Notes: a model not told the origin generated them from the sequence alone. A DNA stretch of 64,000 nucleotides from Paenibacillus sp. PAMC 26794 (GCF_000316035.1 NZ_ANHX01000086.1:62001-126000), one strand, 5' to 3'; positions 17,839 to 26,352 are shown, numbered from the stretch's first letter. Made by a program: numbers and translations.

Positions 17839-18864
17839 ATGTACATGAGTAAAATTAAAGTTGCTGTATTCGGCTGTGGAGCCATTGCCGAGCGCAGACA
17901 TATTCCAGAGTACGCTGCCAATGAGAACGTAGAACTTGTCGCTTTTGCCGATCCGATTGTGGAGCGTGCGGAGAAGATGGCCGAGACTTACGGTGGTAAA
18001 GCGTACTCCAGTTACGAAGAGTTGCTTGCAAATGAAACCGTTGATGCCGTTAGTGTGTGTACACCAAACTATCTGCATGCCCCAATGGCGATTGCTGCTG
18101 CAAATGCAGGCAAGCATGTATTGGTTGAGAAACCAATGGCAGTATCTACTGAAGAAGGCGAGCAAATGATCGAAGCTGCCAAGAAAAATGGCGTGTATTT
18201 GATGGTTGGACACAACCAGCGTCTGATGCCTCCTCACGTAAAAGCAAAAGAAATTCTCGACTCCGGCAAACTCGGTAAAGTTCTGAATTTCCGTACATCG
18301 TTTGGTCACCCAGGTCCGGAAGGATGGAGTGTGGACGGAGCTGAGAGCTGGTTCTTCCGTAAAGAAGAAGCTATTATGGGCGCTATGGGCGACCTGGGCG
18401 TGCACAAATCAGACTTTATCCGTTACTTGCTGAATGATGAAGTATCTGAAGTGGCTGGTTTTATCAGCACACTGCATAAGGAAAATACCAAAGTGGATGA
18501 TAACGCGACTTGCCTGCTGCGTATGAAGAGCGGTGCAATCGGTACGCTGGTAGCCAGTTGGACTCAATACAGAGCTGGAGACAACAGTACGGTTCTGTGG
18601 TGCGAGAACGGTGTTATGAAGATCGGAACAGTGGAAGGCGATGAAGTTATCGTTGAACTGACCAACGGTACGGTGGAGACGTACAAAGTGGGTGCTATGG
18701 CTACCAATGAAAAACAAGTGCCGAGCGGTGTAATTGACGCCTTTGTGGAATCCATTGTGACTCAAACACCTCCAGCGATTTCTGGCGAAGAGGGCTTGCG
18801 TTCCCTGCAAGTCATTCTGGCAGCATTCGAATCCGAGAAGACAGGTCAGATCATTAAGCTGTAA
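17839..18864 (+). CDS. Gfo/Idh/MocA family NAD(P)-dependent oxidoreductase (module A)
   Basis: 341 aa. The Rossmann opening KVAVFGCGAIAERRHIPEY carries the GxGxxA dinucleotide loop. The EKPMAV motif (~98-103) supplies the catalytic Lys typical of the family, and the GDLGVHKSDFIRYLL stretch gives the conserved Asp/His pair. Two in-frame ATGs (17839 and 17845) share one AAAGGAGA; either could be used. It probably oxidises a cyclitol or sugar handled together with the preceding isomerase. A strong terminator follows. Confidence 0.88.
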   Translation: MYMSKIKVAVFGCGAIAERRHIPEYAANENVELVAFADPIVERAEKMAETYGGKAYSSYEELLANETVDAVSVCTPNYLHAPMAIAAANAGKHVLVEKPMAVSTEEGEQMIEAAKKNGVYLMVGHNQRLMPPHVKAKEILDSGKLGKVLNFRTSFGHPGPEGWSVDGAESWFFRKEEAIMGAMGDLGVHKSDFIRYLLNDEVSEVAGFISTLHKENTKVDDNATCLLRMKSGAIGTLVASWTQYRAGDNSTVLWCENGVMKIGTVEGDEVIVELTNGTVETYKVGAMATNEKQVPSGVIDAFVESIVTQTPPAISGEEGLRSLQVILAAFESEKTGQIIKL

Positions 18865-18913
18865 TCGTGATTATGAGATAGCGTTCTATATCTATGATAT
18901 CGATAATGCTCAA

Positions 18914-18960
18914 CAAAGGGCTGATTCCTGTACGTATCTCAGGAATCAGCCCCTTGTTTT
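18914..18960 (+). terminator. Rho-independent terminator
   Basis: A 17-bp stem with one mismatch (18914-18930 with 18940-18956) followed by TTTT. It ends the isomerase-oxidoreductase transcript. Confidence 0.85.
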
Positions 18961-19000
18961 AATGTGGATAAAATGACCATTTTGGGTATTATCTCATCAA

Positions 19001-19030
19001 ACCAAAAGAACCGCATCCTAATGCGGCTCT
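19001..19030 (-). terminator. Terminator of the lectin gene
   Basis: On the minus strand, AGCCGCAT pairs with ATGCGGTT (one G-U pair) across a 4-nt loop, followed by a T-rich run (TTCTTTTGGTTT). It lies just after the lectin stop codon. Confidence 0.75.
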
Positions 19031-19043
19031 AAAGATCGCAATC

Positions 19044-19526
19044 TTATTGTCCAGTTGTATTTGAAGCCCAGACAGGATACCAACCTCTATCCAGATTCAC
19101 GGTGTTATAAAGGACCAGGTTTCCATCCTCTTGAACGATTAGAAGGTCACCCTTCAGGTTTGCGGGTTCATTACCTTGTCCATACCATGCCGTTGCCCAT
19201 GCTTTATTATCTGACGTCCAATAGGGAGTCTTATTAACATCCGTTAGAGTGAGTTTGCCACTGTATTGATCAATTCTGAACTGGAATATGTTCAGATTTT
19301 TGGTATTGGTGTTCCATAAAATTTTGTGTGAGCGAACGTTCCGCAGTTGAATGTCTCCACTTGGAGTAAAATACAAGGCATACGCAAGATTGCTGGATAC
19401 CAGCGGACTTACAGCAATGTTAAAGGTTTCGCGCGTCGTTAAACGATCTCCAGCAGCAAACGTTGAAGGGGCAACGGAGAGCAGGAGCATGAAAAACGCA
19501 ACGGCTAGTATAATGGTTTTTTTCAT
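19044..19526 (-). CDS. Secreted bulb-type (mannose-binding) lectin domain protein
   Basis: 160 aa from ATG 19526, which has AAAGAGG upstream and gives a clear signal peptide (MKKTIILAVAFFMLLL...TFAA). The mature part is a single B_lectin domain. Near its end is the mannose-site motif QEDGNLVLYN, a good match to QxDxNxVxY. Earlier copies of the motif are degenerate (IDQYSGKLTLTD), so perhaps one sugar site is live. Such domains occur in lectin-like bacteriocins and in adhesins; here there is no second domain and no immunity gene nearby. It stands alone between two sugar-metabolism modules. Confidence 0.8.
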   Translation of the reverse strand: MKKTIILAVAFFMLLLSVAPSTFAAGDRLTTRETFNIAVSPLVSSNLAYALYFTPSGDIQLRNVRSHKILWNTNTKNLNIFQFRIDQYSGKLTLTDVNKTPYWTSDNKAWATAWYGQGNEPANLKGDLLIVQEDGNLVLYNTVNLDRGWYPVWASNTTGQ

Positions 19527-19683
19527 AATGGCCTCTTTTCTGTGTTCAATTTTATACCAATTATACCATATTTTTTTCTTTTTGATGTAAAATAATTCCA
19601 TTAAATGTGTATGTATAAGGTCTTTGATTATAGGTTCTATGATGTCATAGCTGGATAGAGTGGTTAAATGGTTAAGTGTCATC

Positions 19684-19732
19684 TAGAAAAGGACTGACCA
19701 CTCCGCTAAGATGCGGAAGAGCCAGTCCCTTA
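19684..19732 (-). terminator. Terminator of the aldo/keto reductase operon
   Basis: Minus-strand hairpin with GGACTGGC near its base and TCCGC near its tip, then TTTT. It lies about 60 nt after the aldo/keto reductase stop. Confidence 0.65.
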
Positions 19733-19786
19733 CCTGTTATCGGTGTGAATTTATTTCAGTAATAGTTGGGCCAGCCTTCATGAAGT

Positions 19787-20734
19787 CTAAACGAAAGGCT
19801 TCACTTCACTACCCAGATCCAGCCATGCTCTTTCAGCAGGAGTCAACGTGATGCGTGACCCTTCGTCACAGGAGAGCAGTTCCGCCTGATTTTGGGCACC
19901 GATCAACGCACAGGTTGGAAATGGCTGATTCAATACATAAGCAAGTGCAATTTGGATCGGTGTTGTCTTCTTGGTAGCGGCCAATTGTTCAGCCCGGCGC
20001 AACCGTTCCCAGTTGCCATCACTGTAGAATACACGCACCAGATCTTCGTTATCCCGAACTTCAGGTGTGAATCGTCCAGTGAAGAAACCACGCGCTTGGG
20101 AGGACCAGGATAGCAATGGTAGTTTGGTTTGCTCATGCCATGCCAGCGTCTCTGCATCTGCTGACACACAGCCTTCCCAGAAAGGTTCATTTGCTTTGGC
20201 GAGACTGAGATTTGGACTGCTGAATGTGAAACCCTTCAATCCATTCGCCGCAGCGTACGCATTGGCTTCCTCGAGCCGCTGCCAAGTCCAGTTGGAGGCA
20301 CCAATTGCGCCGATTTTGCCGGATTTAATATGTTCGTTCAATGCTTCAAGAATAACACTGACAGGGGTATTGGGGTCATCACGGTGCAAGGCATACATCT
20401 CTACGTGATCTGTCTGAAGACGCTCCAGACTTTCCATCAAGTCACTGCGGATGGCATCAGCGTTCACGCGTGGCCCATTCTGGTCATGATGTGCGCCTTT
20501 GGTGAGAATGACGATCTGGTCGCGGTTACCGCGTTCCTTCATGTAACGACCAAGGACTTCTTCACTCTGTCCACCACAATAGATATGTGCTGTATCTACA
20601 GTGTTACCGCCAATCGACAGAAAAGCATCCATGTTCGTAGCTGCTTTATCGTAGGCATCATGCACGAAATAATCGGTTCCTTTAATCAATCTGGAGACGC
20701 GTTTACCTGCACCAGCAATTTCGATATATTCCAT
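19787..20734 (-). CDS. Aldo/keto reductase
   Basis: 315 aa TIM-barrel oxidoreductase using NADPH. The catalytic set is recognisable: Asp in NTVDTAHIY, Lys in VILTKGAHHD and His in EMYALHRDDP. Residues AIGASNWTWQRLEEA and the late IPIQIALAYVLNQPF-like segment are typical of the AKR superfamily. ATG 20734 has GAGAGGA upstream. It lies 20 nt after a Gfo/Idh/MocA gene, so the two are an operon, opposite an AraC regulator. The substrate is probably a sugar or sugar lactone, by inference. Confidence 0.88.
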   Translation of the reverse strand: MEYIEIAGAGKRVSRLIKGTDYFVHDAYDKAATNMDAFLSIGGNTVDTAHIYCGGQSEEVLGRYMKERGNRDQIVILTKGAHHDQNGPRVNADAIRSDLMESLERLQTDHVEMYALHRDDPNTPVSVILEALNEHIKSGKIGAIGASNWTWQRLEEANAYAAANGLKGFTFSSPNLSLAKANEPFWEGCVSADAETLAWHEQTKLPLLSWSSQARGFFTGRFTPEVRDNEDLVRVFYSDGNWERLRRAEQLAATKKTTPIQIALAYVLNQPFPTCALIGAQNQAELLSCDEGSRITLTPAERAWLDLGSEVKPFV

Positions 20735-20754
20735 AAGTCAGTTCATCCTCTCAA

Positions 20755-21759
20755 TTATAGTGTAATTCGTGTACGTTCTTCAGCTGAACGAAGGCAAGCT
20801 TCCAGTACTTTCATATTAGCTACCGCATCGGAAGGGGAGAAGCGCAGATCCTTACCCTGAAGTACAGCACGTGCCATATCATCTCCCTGTAGAGAGTAGT
20901 GGTTCACTTGCGGGACTTCAATCTCTCTGCGTTCACCACCAGCCGTTACATAGAAGTTGGAACTGCGGTCCTGCCCGCTGATAAATGCCGAAGGGACTTC
21001 AATAATCCCGTCGGATCCCAATACCTCTAGCGTGTTGCGGAAGGCTGCCCACATGCTGCTGTCAAACGTCACGCCAACGTGATTATCGAATTCCAGCAGT
21101 CCGGAAGCCATCATATCGACTTGATCGTGCTCTGGGGAGAACATGCCAATAACGGTAACTGCGCTTGGTTCTTGACCAAGCAACAGACGTGCTACGCTGA
21201 TGGAATAACATCCGATATCATACAGTGCACCTCCGCCCCAATCCCGCCGAAAGCGGACATTGCCGGATGCATTGGAGTTATTAAATGAAAATGTGCTGTG
21301 CATACCACGAATCTCACCAATCTCACCGCTGGCAATGATATCCCGGATCTGCTCATATCGTGGATGATGGCGGTACATGAATGCTTCAGCCAGATGCACA
21401 CCTGCATCTGCACAAGCTTGAACCATCTCCTGAGCTTCCTGCTCTGTCAGAGCCAGTGGTTTTTCGCACAAAATATGTTTGCCTGCTTCAGCAGCCCGGA
21501 TCGTCCATTCCCGATGCAGATGATTCGGCAGTGGGATATATACGGCATCAATGGAATCATCAGCGAGCAAAGCTTCATAACTGCCATAAGCCTTGTCGAT
21601 CCCAAGTTGCTCGGCCGTCTGTTTGGCTTTATCTTCGTCACGACTGGCAATCGCGGTTACTTCATTCAACTCGGATTGCTGCAGGCCAGGAATGACGGAT
21701 TCCACAGCAATGCTAGCGCTACCAAGAATGCCCCAACGCAATTTTTGAACTGAATTCAT
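20755..21759 (-). CDS. Gfo/Idh/MocA family oxidoreductase (module B)
   Basis: 334 aa. Rossmann loop in LRWGILGSASIAVESVIPGL, catalytic EKPLALTEQEA (~98-108), and GGGALYDIGCYSISVARLLL supplying the family's Asp/His-region residues (Tyr/Cys in this subgroup). The subgroup resembles glucose-fructose oxidoreductase or xylose dehydrogenase-like enzymes. ATG 21759 has AGGAGGA. First gene of a two-gene unit with an aldo/keto reductase, divergent from the AraC gene at 21878. Confidence 0.88.
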   Translation of the reverse strand: MNSVQKLRWGILGSASIAVESVIPGLQQSELNEVTAIASRDEDKAKQTAEQLGIDKAYGSYEALLADDSIDAVYIPLPNHLHREWTIRAAEAGKHILCEKPLALTEQEAQEMVQACADAGVHLAEAFMYRHHPRYEQIRDIIASGEIGEIRGMHSTFSFNNSNASGNVRFRRDWGGGALYDIGCYSISVARLLLGQEPSAVTVIGMFSPEHDQVDMMASGLLEFDNHVGVTFDSSMWAAFRNTLEVLGSDGIIEVPSAFISGQDRSSNFYVTAGGERREIEVPQVNHYSLQGDDMARAVLQGKDLRFSPSDAVANMKVLEACLRSAEERTRITL

Positions 21760-21877
21760 GTGTTGTATCCTCCTGTGTATGAATGTATATTGTGATTATA
21801 ATGAATAGACCAACGAATTAAAATGATAATATATTGAAGTTAGTTAACACAATATTGTTGATCAAGGAGAACCGGCT

Positions 21878-22717
21878 ATGATGAGACAAACCGTATTGCT
21901 TACCCTGCAGGATATTCCATATTTTTGTTATCCCGAGTCCGTTGGACATTATATGGACCACGTCCAGCATTCCGTGTTGCGTGAGGCCGGCGCACTGAAC
22001 AACTTTAATATTCACTACGTCGCTTCGGGCAAGGGATATGTGGAAGTGGACGGGGTGGTGCATGAGCTTCGCACAGGTCAGGCGTTTCTCTATTTCCCGC
22101 AGCAGCGACAGCATTATTATAGTAGTGAAGATGATCCATGGGATGTACGATGGGTTCATTTTTACGGTGAACGTCTGCATGATTATATGATCGAGCGGGG
22201 GTTACATCGCAATCTATTGTGGACACTGCGGCAACGCAGCTCTTGGGAAGAGGCTCATCTGGCCTTACTCACTGAAGCGGAACAGAACACGATGCTGCGT
22301 CCGGCTCAGCTATCCACATTGACCTATGCCGTACTCGCCGAGTTCGTGCAGCATGCAGTACCTTTAAAGAGCACACGTACCACAAGTAAGGCGGAGAGTC
22401 GGGTTCTTGCACTTCTTCCACAGATGCAGCAAGAGGCCTGTCAACCTTTCCTGTTACAGGACTGGGCGGATCTCGCAGGTGTGAGTTCGTATTACTTTTG
22501 CAAAATGTTCAAGAGTGCTGTGGAGATGACGCCCATGGAGTTTATCACTCGTTCACGACTACAGATGGCGAAGCAATGGTTACTCGAACGGCCTACGGCC
22601 AACATTGGACAAATCGCGGAGGAAGCGGGGTATCCCAATGCCAGTTATTTTAACCGCCAGTTCATGGCCCATGAGGGGATGACACCTACGGATTACCGTG
22701 GATTGTATCACAATTAA
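21878..22717 (+). CDS. AraC-family transcriptional regulator (module B)
   Basis: 279 aa. An N-terminal AraC-type cupin (GKGYVEVDGVVHELRTGQAF, then FPQQRQHYY and VRWVHFYG) is joined to a C-terminal double HTH (WADLAGVSSYYFCKMFKSAV; IGQIAEEAGYPNASYFNRQF; MTPTDYRGLY). AAGGAGA precedes ATG 21878. The 118-bp gap to the divergent oxidoreductase gene probably holds both promoters. It likely controls that operon in response to a sugar. Confidence 0.9.
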   Translation: MMRQTVLLTLQDIPYFCYPESVGHYMDHVQHSVLREAGALNNFNIHYVASGKGYVEVDGVVHELRTGQAFLYFPQQRQHYYSSEDDPWDVRWVHFYGERLHDYMIERGLHRNLLWTLRQRSSWEEAHLALLTEAEQNTMLRPAQLSTLTYAVLAEFVQHAVPLKSTRTTSKAESRVLALLPQMQQEACQPFLLQDWADLAGVSSYYFCKMFKSAVEMTPMEFITRSRLQMAKQWLLERPTANIGQIAEEAGYPNASYFNRQFMAHEGMTPTDYRGLYHN

Positions 22718-22759
22718 CCCGTATCCTGTCGATGTTGCCAGCGCTTGAGGCATAGTGGT

Positions 22760-22788
22760 TTGACAGAGAGCTCAATCAAGTCTATTAT
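22760..22788 (+). promoter_or_regulatory. Sigma-A promoter of the Rrf2 gene
   Basis: TTGACA (22760-22765), 17 nt, then TATTAT (22783-22788), 35 nt before the start codon. Confidence 0.75.
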
Positions 22789-22823
22789 GGATAAATTAAA
22801 TCCGTGTATAATGAGGTGCCCTC

Positions 22824-23231
22824 ATGAAATATTCAAAAGCGACAAATTATGCTTTGCATACGATGCTTCATCTTGTAAGCACTGCCCCCGAACAGCTGGT
22901 TAGTGTACACCAACTTGCAGAATTGCAGAAGGTATCACCAACCTATCTGTCCAAAATATTGACCAAGTTGGTCAAGGCGGGCATGATCGAATCGACTTCT
23001 GGCGCCAATGGTGGCTACCGGCTTAGTCGTAAAAATCCTGATCCTTCTTTCCTGGAGATCATTCATGCGATTGAAGGTCAGGCGTCCCTGTTCGAATGTT
23101 CCCAGAATCATAACGCAGGCTGCTTGATCCAGCAGGTGATGGTGCAGGCGGAAGAAGAGATGGAAAGTTTTTTGAACAATAAAAAAATGTCAGAACTGGC
23201 TTCCCAGATGAAGGGTGCACATTCCCTGTAA
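22824..23231 (+). CDS. Rrf2-family transcriptional regulator
   Basis: 135 aa. Winged HTH with the family pattern YSKATNYALHTMLHL at the N terminus, VSVHQLAELQKVSPTYLSKILTKL as recognition helix region and GANGGYRLSR as wing. Two cysteines (FECSQNHNAGCL, ~97 and ~104) remain of the three that hold the Fe-S cluster in IscR/NsrR. It may therefore sense redox, electrophiles or NO in a different way, as in the two-Cys or cluster-free Rrf2 members. GAGGTG precedes ATG 22824. It may control the SnoaL-like gene downstream. Confidence 0.88.
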   Translation: MKYSKATNYALHTMLHLVSTAPEQLVSVHQLAELQKVSPTYLSKILTKLVKAGMIESTSGANGGYRLSRKNPDPSFLEIIHAIEGQASLFECSQNHNAGCLIQQVMVQAEEEMESFLNNKKMSELASQMKGAHSL

Positions 23232-23294
23232 CTTGCACTAGAAGTGAAGTTTCGATGGAGGCTGTTAACTCGTCTGGCACATAGGTATATCCAG

Positions 23295-23335
23295 ATCTTT
23301 CCCCAACCTCGTGAGAGGTAAGGAAAGATTTTTTT
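23295..23335 (+). terminator. Rho-independent terminator
   Basis: Stem ATCTTTCC (23295-23302) / GGAAAGAT (23322-23329), with an inner stem around CCTC/GAGG, followed by a run of T. Confidence 0.85.
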
Positions 23336-23341
23336 GTATCG

Positions 23342-23371
23342 TTGTACCTAATAGAAGGCGAATGGTACAAT
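23342..23371 (+). promoter_or_regulatory. Promoter with embedded inverted repeat before the SnoaL-like gene
   Basis: TTGTAC (23342-23347), 18 nt, TACAAT (23366-23371). The same bases form a perfect inverted repeat, TTGTACC (23342-23348) and GGTACAA (23364-23370). A repressor bound to it would cover both promoter elements. Confidence 0.5.
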
Positions 23372-23448
23372 AAGGAAGGTATAGTATGCATACATACATA
23401 CATGATCCTAATCTTACATCACATTTTACATCTCTGGAGGGACAACAC

Positions 23449-23898
23449 ATGAGCCAATCAACGATCACAGGACTGGAACAATTGCTCGCGCTGGAAAACA
23501 TTCGGAATACCAAGGCGCGTTATTGCCGCTATATTGATACGAAGCAGTGGGATACCTTGGGTGATGTGTTTGCTCCGGATGCAGTGGCCGATTTCAGCAC
23601 AGAAGGCAATCCAATTCCGGTATTAACAGGCCGTGATACCATCGTACAAGTATTCCGTGATCTGGTGGATGTTGCCGTAACCGTGCATCATGTTCATAGC
23701 GCCGAAGTTGAATTTGTATCTGAGAACGAAGCAAAGGTCATCTCCCCAATGGAAGATTGGGTCACGTTCCCGGAGGGCAATGAGAACAAATCCTTCCACG
23801 GATTTGGGCACTACCACGAAACTTTTGTCAAAATCGACGGCCAGTGGTACATCAAACATACAAGTCTGCGACGTCTTCGTTTGGACCTGTTTGAATAG
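23449..23898 (+). CDS. SnoaL-like / NTF2-fold protein
   Basis: About 149 aa. The alpha+beta barrel pattern of the SnoaL_4 group is clear: GLEQLLALENIRNTKARYCR, then YIDTKQWDTLGDVFAPDAV, and HHVHSAEVEF with VKIDGQWYIKHTSLRRLR near the end. Members include dehydratases, isomerases and ring-modifying enzymes, but also many of unknown function. A conserved Tyr, Asp and His line the usual pocket. ATG 23449 has GGAGGG 9 nt upstream; an earlier ATG at 23386 also has a purine-rich site but would add 21 poorly conserved residues. Confidence 0.8.
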   Translation: MSQSTITGLEQLLALENIRNTKARYCRYIDTKQWDTLGDVFAPDAVADFSTEGNPIPVLTGRDTIVQVFRDLVDVAVTVHHVHSAEVEFVSENEAKVISPMEDWVTFPEGNENKSFHGFGHYHETFVKIDGQWYIKHTSLRRLRLDLFE

Positions 23899-23943
23899 TA
23901 TAATCAGTGTAGAAGAATAGAGAAGTTGGTCAACCATAAAATA

Positions 23944-23987
23944 ATGGCCTCGAGGAGCGTGATGAACGCGTCCTTGGGGCTTTTTTG
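23944..23987 (+). terminator. Rho-independent terminator
   Basis: GCCTC/AGGAGCGT arms pair with ACGCGTCCT/GGGGC around a short loop, then TTTTTT. Confidence 0.75.
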
Positions 23988-24100
23988 TGTTTGTGGGAGA
24001 GGGCAGCTGACACATGCATGATGCATAGAAAATGGGTAGAAAAAAAGCCAGGTTCAGAACCCGAGGGTCCCTTCCTGACTTCTTTTGGTTAAATGAGATG

Positions 24101-25480
24101 TTAGATCCGGCTACTTGTTTCCGTGACTTTCCGTGACTGCATTCTCAGATACACCTGAGAGAAAATAACGGATGCCAGTGCGACCACAGTCATGCCCCAG
24201 AAAATATTGGTGTATGCTGAGGACAGTGGCATGTTTTGCATCGCCGTCAATGCTACACCAGTAACAGCAACACTGAAAGCACCGCTGAAGAACTGACTGA
24301 GTTGGAACAGCCCCATACCTGCGCCCACCTGATCCATGGTCAGATTGCCAGACAATTCATTGGACACGCTGGTGGTTAGGGAAGAGAAACCTACGCTGAG
24401 CAGGACATACACGGCCATGATGGCGTAGATGCTATTGTCTGCAAATAAGGCGAATAACCCGGCAGCGGCCAGTAGCAACCATGGTGCAAATTTCAACAGC
24501 AACGTATTGCCATGTCGGTCAATCATGCGGCCGATCCGGTTGGACAGCAGCATGGACACGACTGCACCCGGGAAGATGACAAGCCCGGATTGAGCAGGTG
24601 TCAGCCCATATAGATGCGCCAAAATTTGCGGTAACAGGAACAACGTTGAGAAGTTATTAATGTACGATACAATCCCCAGCGAGCTGAGCATCATATATTT
24701 TTTGTCTTTGAACAAAGCTGGTTGAACAAACGGATCTGCCGCGCGCCGAATTCGGAGCCAGAACAGAAGCAGTGCCGCTGCACCGATAACAAGTGTGTAC
24801 CACTGACGGGAAGTCAGGAATAACAGCACACCCGTAGTACCAATGGCAAGAAGCACGGCACCCAGCAGGTCAAATGAACCTTTTTGCGGTGTTTCCCGAG
24901 GAAGCAGTTTGAAGAATACAGGAATCAAGAATAACGTTAATCCCGTAACGATAAACAGATCATGCCATCCCAAAAACTGAGTAATACTCCCGCCGATGAC
25001 GGGACCAAGTCCAAGCCCGAGTGAACTCGCGGACATGATGACAGCCATTGATTTACCCCGGCGATCATGTGGAATGTACCGGGTAATCAGCACAATGGCG
25101 AGCCCCGGAACCGAAGCAGCACCCGCAGCCTGGATCAGACGTGCAATGAGCAAAATGATGAAATGATTACTGAAGAACCCGAGAACGGATGCCGCACCAA
25201 GTAACGTAAGCCCGGTCGTGAATAATGTACGAATAGGTATGAAATCCGATAGACGTGAGAACGTAATCGAGGAAATGGCAAATACAATGGAATACCCTGT
25301 AACAATCCATGAGGAAGCGACGGATGTAAGCATAAATTCGGCTGCAATTTTGGGCAGGGCCAGATTAAACATCATTGTATTCATAACAACGAGTACAACG
25401 GTGAAGCCAAGCAAGCTTACAATTAATCCTTCCTGTATTCCGGTCCGTTCCCCTGATGATGCGGTTGCGGTGTTGTTCAT
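24101..25480 (-). CDS. MFS drug exporter of the Tet(L)/Tet(K)-like group (14 TM)
   Basis: 459 aa, the size of Tet(L)/Tet(K), with about 14 hydrophobic segments. Shared features include the N-terminal LNVSLP-like FNLALPKIAAEF, WIVTGYSIVFAI, motif A-like GRLSDF-type loop (SRLSDFIPIRTLF), the ARLIQAAGAASVPGL stretch, RYIPHDRRGKSMAVI and the antiporter motif C region GLGLGPVIGG. Such pumps are proton-coupled antiporters. Whether tetracycline is a substrate cannot be said; multidrug export is equally possible. AGGAGG precedes ATG 25480. It is divergent from an ArsR-type regulator. Confidence 0.85.
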   Translation of the reverse strand: MNNTATASSGERTGIQEGLIVSLLGFTVVLVVMNTMMFNLALPKIAAEFMLTSVASSWIVTGYSIVFAISSITFSRLSDFIPIRTLFTTGLTLLGAASVLGFFSNHFIILLIARLIQAAGAASVPGLAIVLITRYIPHDRRGKSMAVIMSASSLGLGLGPVIGGSITQFLGWHDLFIVTGLTLFLIPVFFKLLPRETPQKGSFDLLGAVLLAIGTTGVLLFLTSRQWYTLVIGAAALLLFWLRIRRAADPFVQPALFKDKKYMMLSSLGIVSYINNFSTLFLLPQILAHLYGLTPAQSGLVIFPGAVVSMLLSNRIGRMIDRHGNTLLLKFAPWLLLAAAGLFALFADNSIYAIMAVYVLLSVGFSSLTTSVSNELSGNLTMDQVGAGMGLFQLSQFFSGAFSVAVTGVALTAMQNMPLSSAYTNIFWGMTVVALASVIFSQVYLRMQSRKVTETSSRI

Positions 25481-25532
25481 AAAAACCTCCTGGAGTGATG
25501 TGTATTTCGCAACATTTCAGAAACGGTGTGTA

Positions 25533-25620
25533 ACATTTGCAAAATGTAGTATGATGTCAATCCCGTGCCTAACAGCAGGGGTTACATAACGAAATCATTA
25601 AAGTTCGATTGGTGTCGAAC
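25533..25620. promoter_or_regulatory. Two inverted repeats between the MFS and ArsR genes
   Basis: ACATTT-GCA-AAATGT (25533-25547) and GTTCGA-6 nt-TCGAAC (25603-25620) are both perfect dyads within the 205-bp divergent gap. They are candidate operators for the ArsR regulator. No sure -35/-10 pair was assigned. Confidence 0.45.
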
Positions 25621-25685
25621 ATTAGAAATATATCATGGATCTGTGTTAAAATACAATGGATAGTCTGAAAAAAGGAGACTACAAT

Positions 25686-26009
25686 ATGAAGATTTTACAT
25701 CATCCACAAGTATCAGATATTGAACTTTCCTCCGTATTGTACGCATTAAGCGACCCGACCCGTCTTGGGATTGTTGCCGAAGCAGCGAGAAGCGGGGAGC
25801 AGCCGTGCAGTCATTTTCATGCACCTGTTGTGAAGTCAACGATGTCGCATCACATTCGGACCCTGCGGGAAGCTGGAGTCATTCGGGTCAGAGTGCAGGG
25901 CACACAGCATTTTCTCACCCTGCGGTCCGAAGATCTGGAAACACGATTTCCAGGACTCTTGCAACCTTTATTGCAGGCCGCAGCTCAGACGAGCAGAGAG
26001 CTTTCCTAA
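25686..26009 (+). CDS. ArsR-family winged-helix transcriptional regulator
   Basis: About 107 aa. The fold pattern is typical: ELSSVLYALSDPTRLGIVAE (dimer helix and start of wHTH), VVKSTMSHHIRTLREAGVIR (recognition helix), VQGTQHFLTLR (wing). No ELCVCDL-type Cys pair for metal sensing is present (only one Cys, at ~40), so it may sense organic ligands. ATG 25686 follows AAAGGAGA. It is divergent from a Tet(L)-like pump and probably represses it. Confidence 0.88.
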   Translation: MKILHHPQVSDIELSSVLYALSDPTRLGIVAEAARSGEQPCSHFHAPVVKSTMSHHIRTLREAGVIRVRVQGTQHFLTLRSEDLETRFPGLLQPLLQAAAQTSRELS

Positions 26010-26157
26010 ATGTTGTCCTTTCTTCAGGTCGAAGAGGGGACATTTTTATTTTCTATTACTGAACAACCTCTGATACTGCTGCGACATTCTGTGTCGTACC
26101 ATACCCTATATAATAACGGTGAACACACAAACCATATCGAAAAGAGGTTCATAACCG

Positions 26158-26346
26158 TTGGCAAAAACCAAAAGAGGACGCATCCTGTGGAGTCTTCCTT
26201 CCAGAGGCCGGGGAACATGCCCGGTGTGCAGCAGTACCCGAATTAAATTGTTGTATACGCAAACAAAAACAGACGGTACAAGTCTGAAAGTATGCAAGAA
26301 ATGCTTCAAAGCTGTGCAATCCAGAGTGGATATGGCACACGTATAA
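26158..26346 (+). CDS. Small zinc-ribbon-like protein
   Basis: 62 aa from TTG 26158 (AAGAGG about 10 nt upstream). It is very basic at its N terminus (MAKTKRGRILWSLPSRGRG) and has two CxxC knuckles, CPVC and CKKC, about 20 residues apart, a likely single Zn site. It resembles ribosomal-protein-sized zinc ribbons in character, but no family could be named. A strong terminator ends it, supporting a real gene. RNA or protein binding is a guess. Confidence 0.65.
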   Translation: MAKTKRGRILWSLPSRGRGTCPVCSSTRIKLLYTQTKTDGTSLKVCKKCFKAVQSRVDMAHV

Positions 26347-26352
26347 CATAAC

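Noticed and set aside
20330..20860. 176-codon plus-strand frame opposite the aldo/keto reductase and oxidoreductase genes
   Set aside because: It crosses two well-supported minus-strand genes and their junction; no domain.
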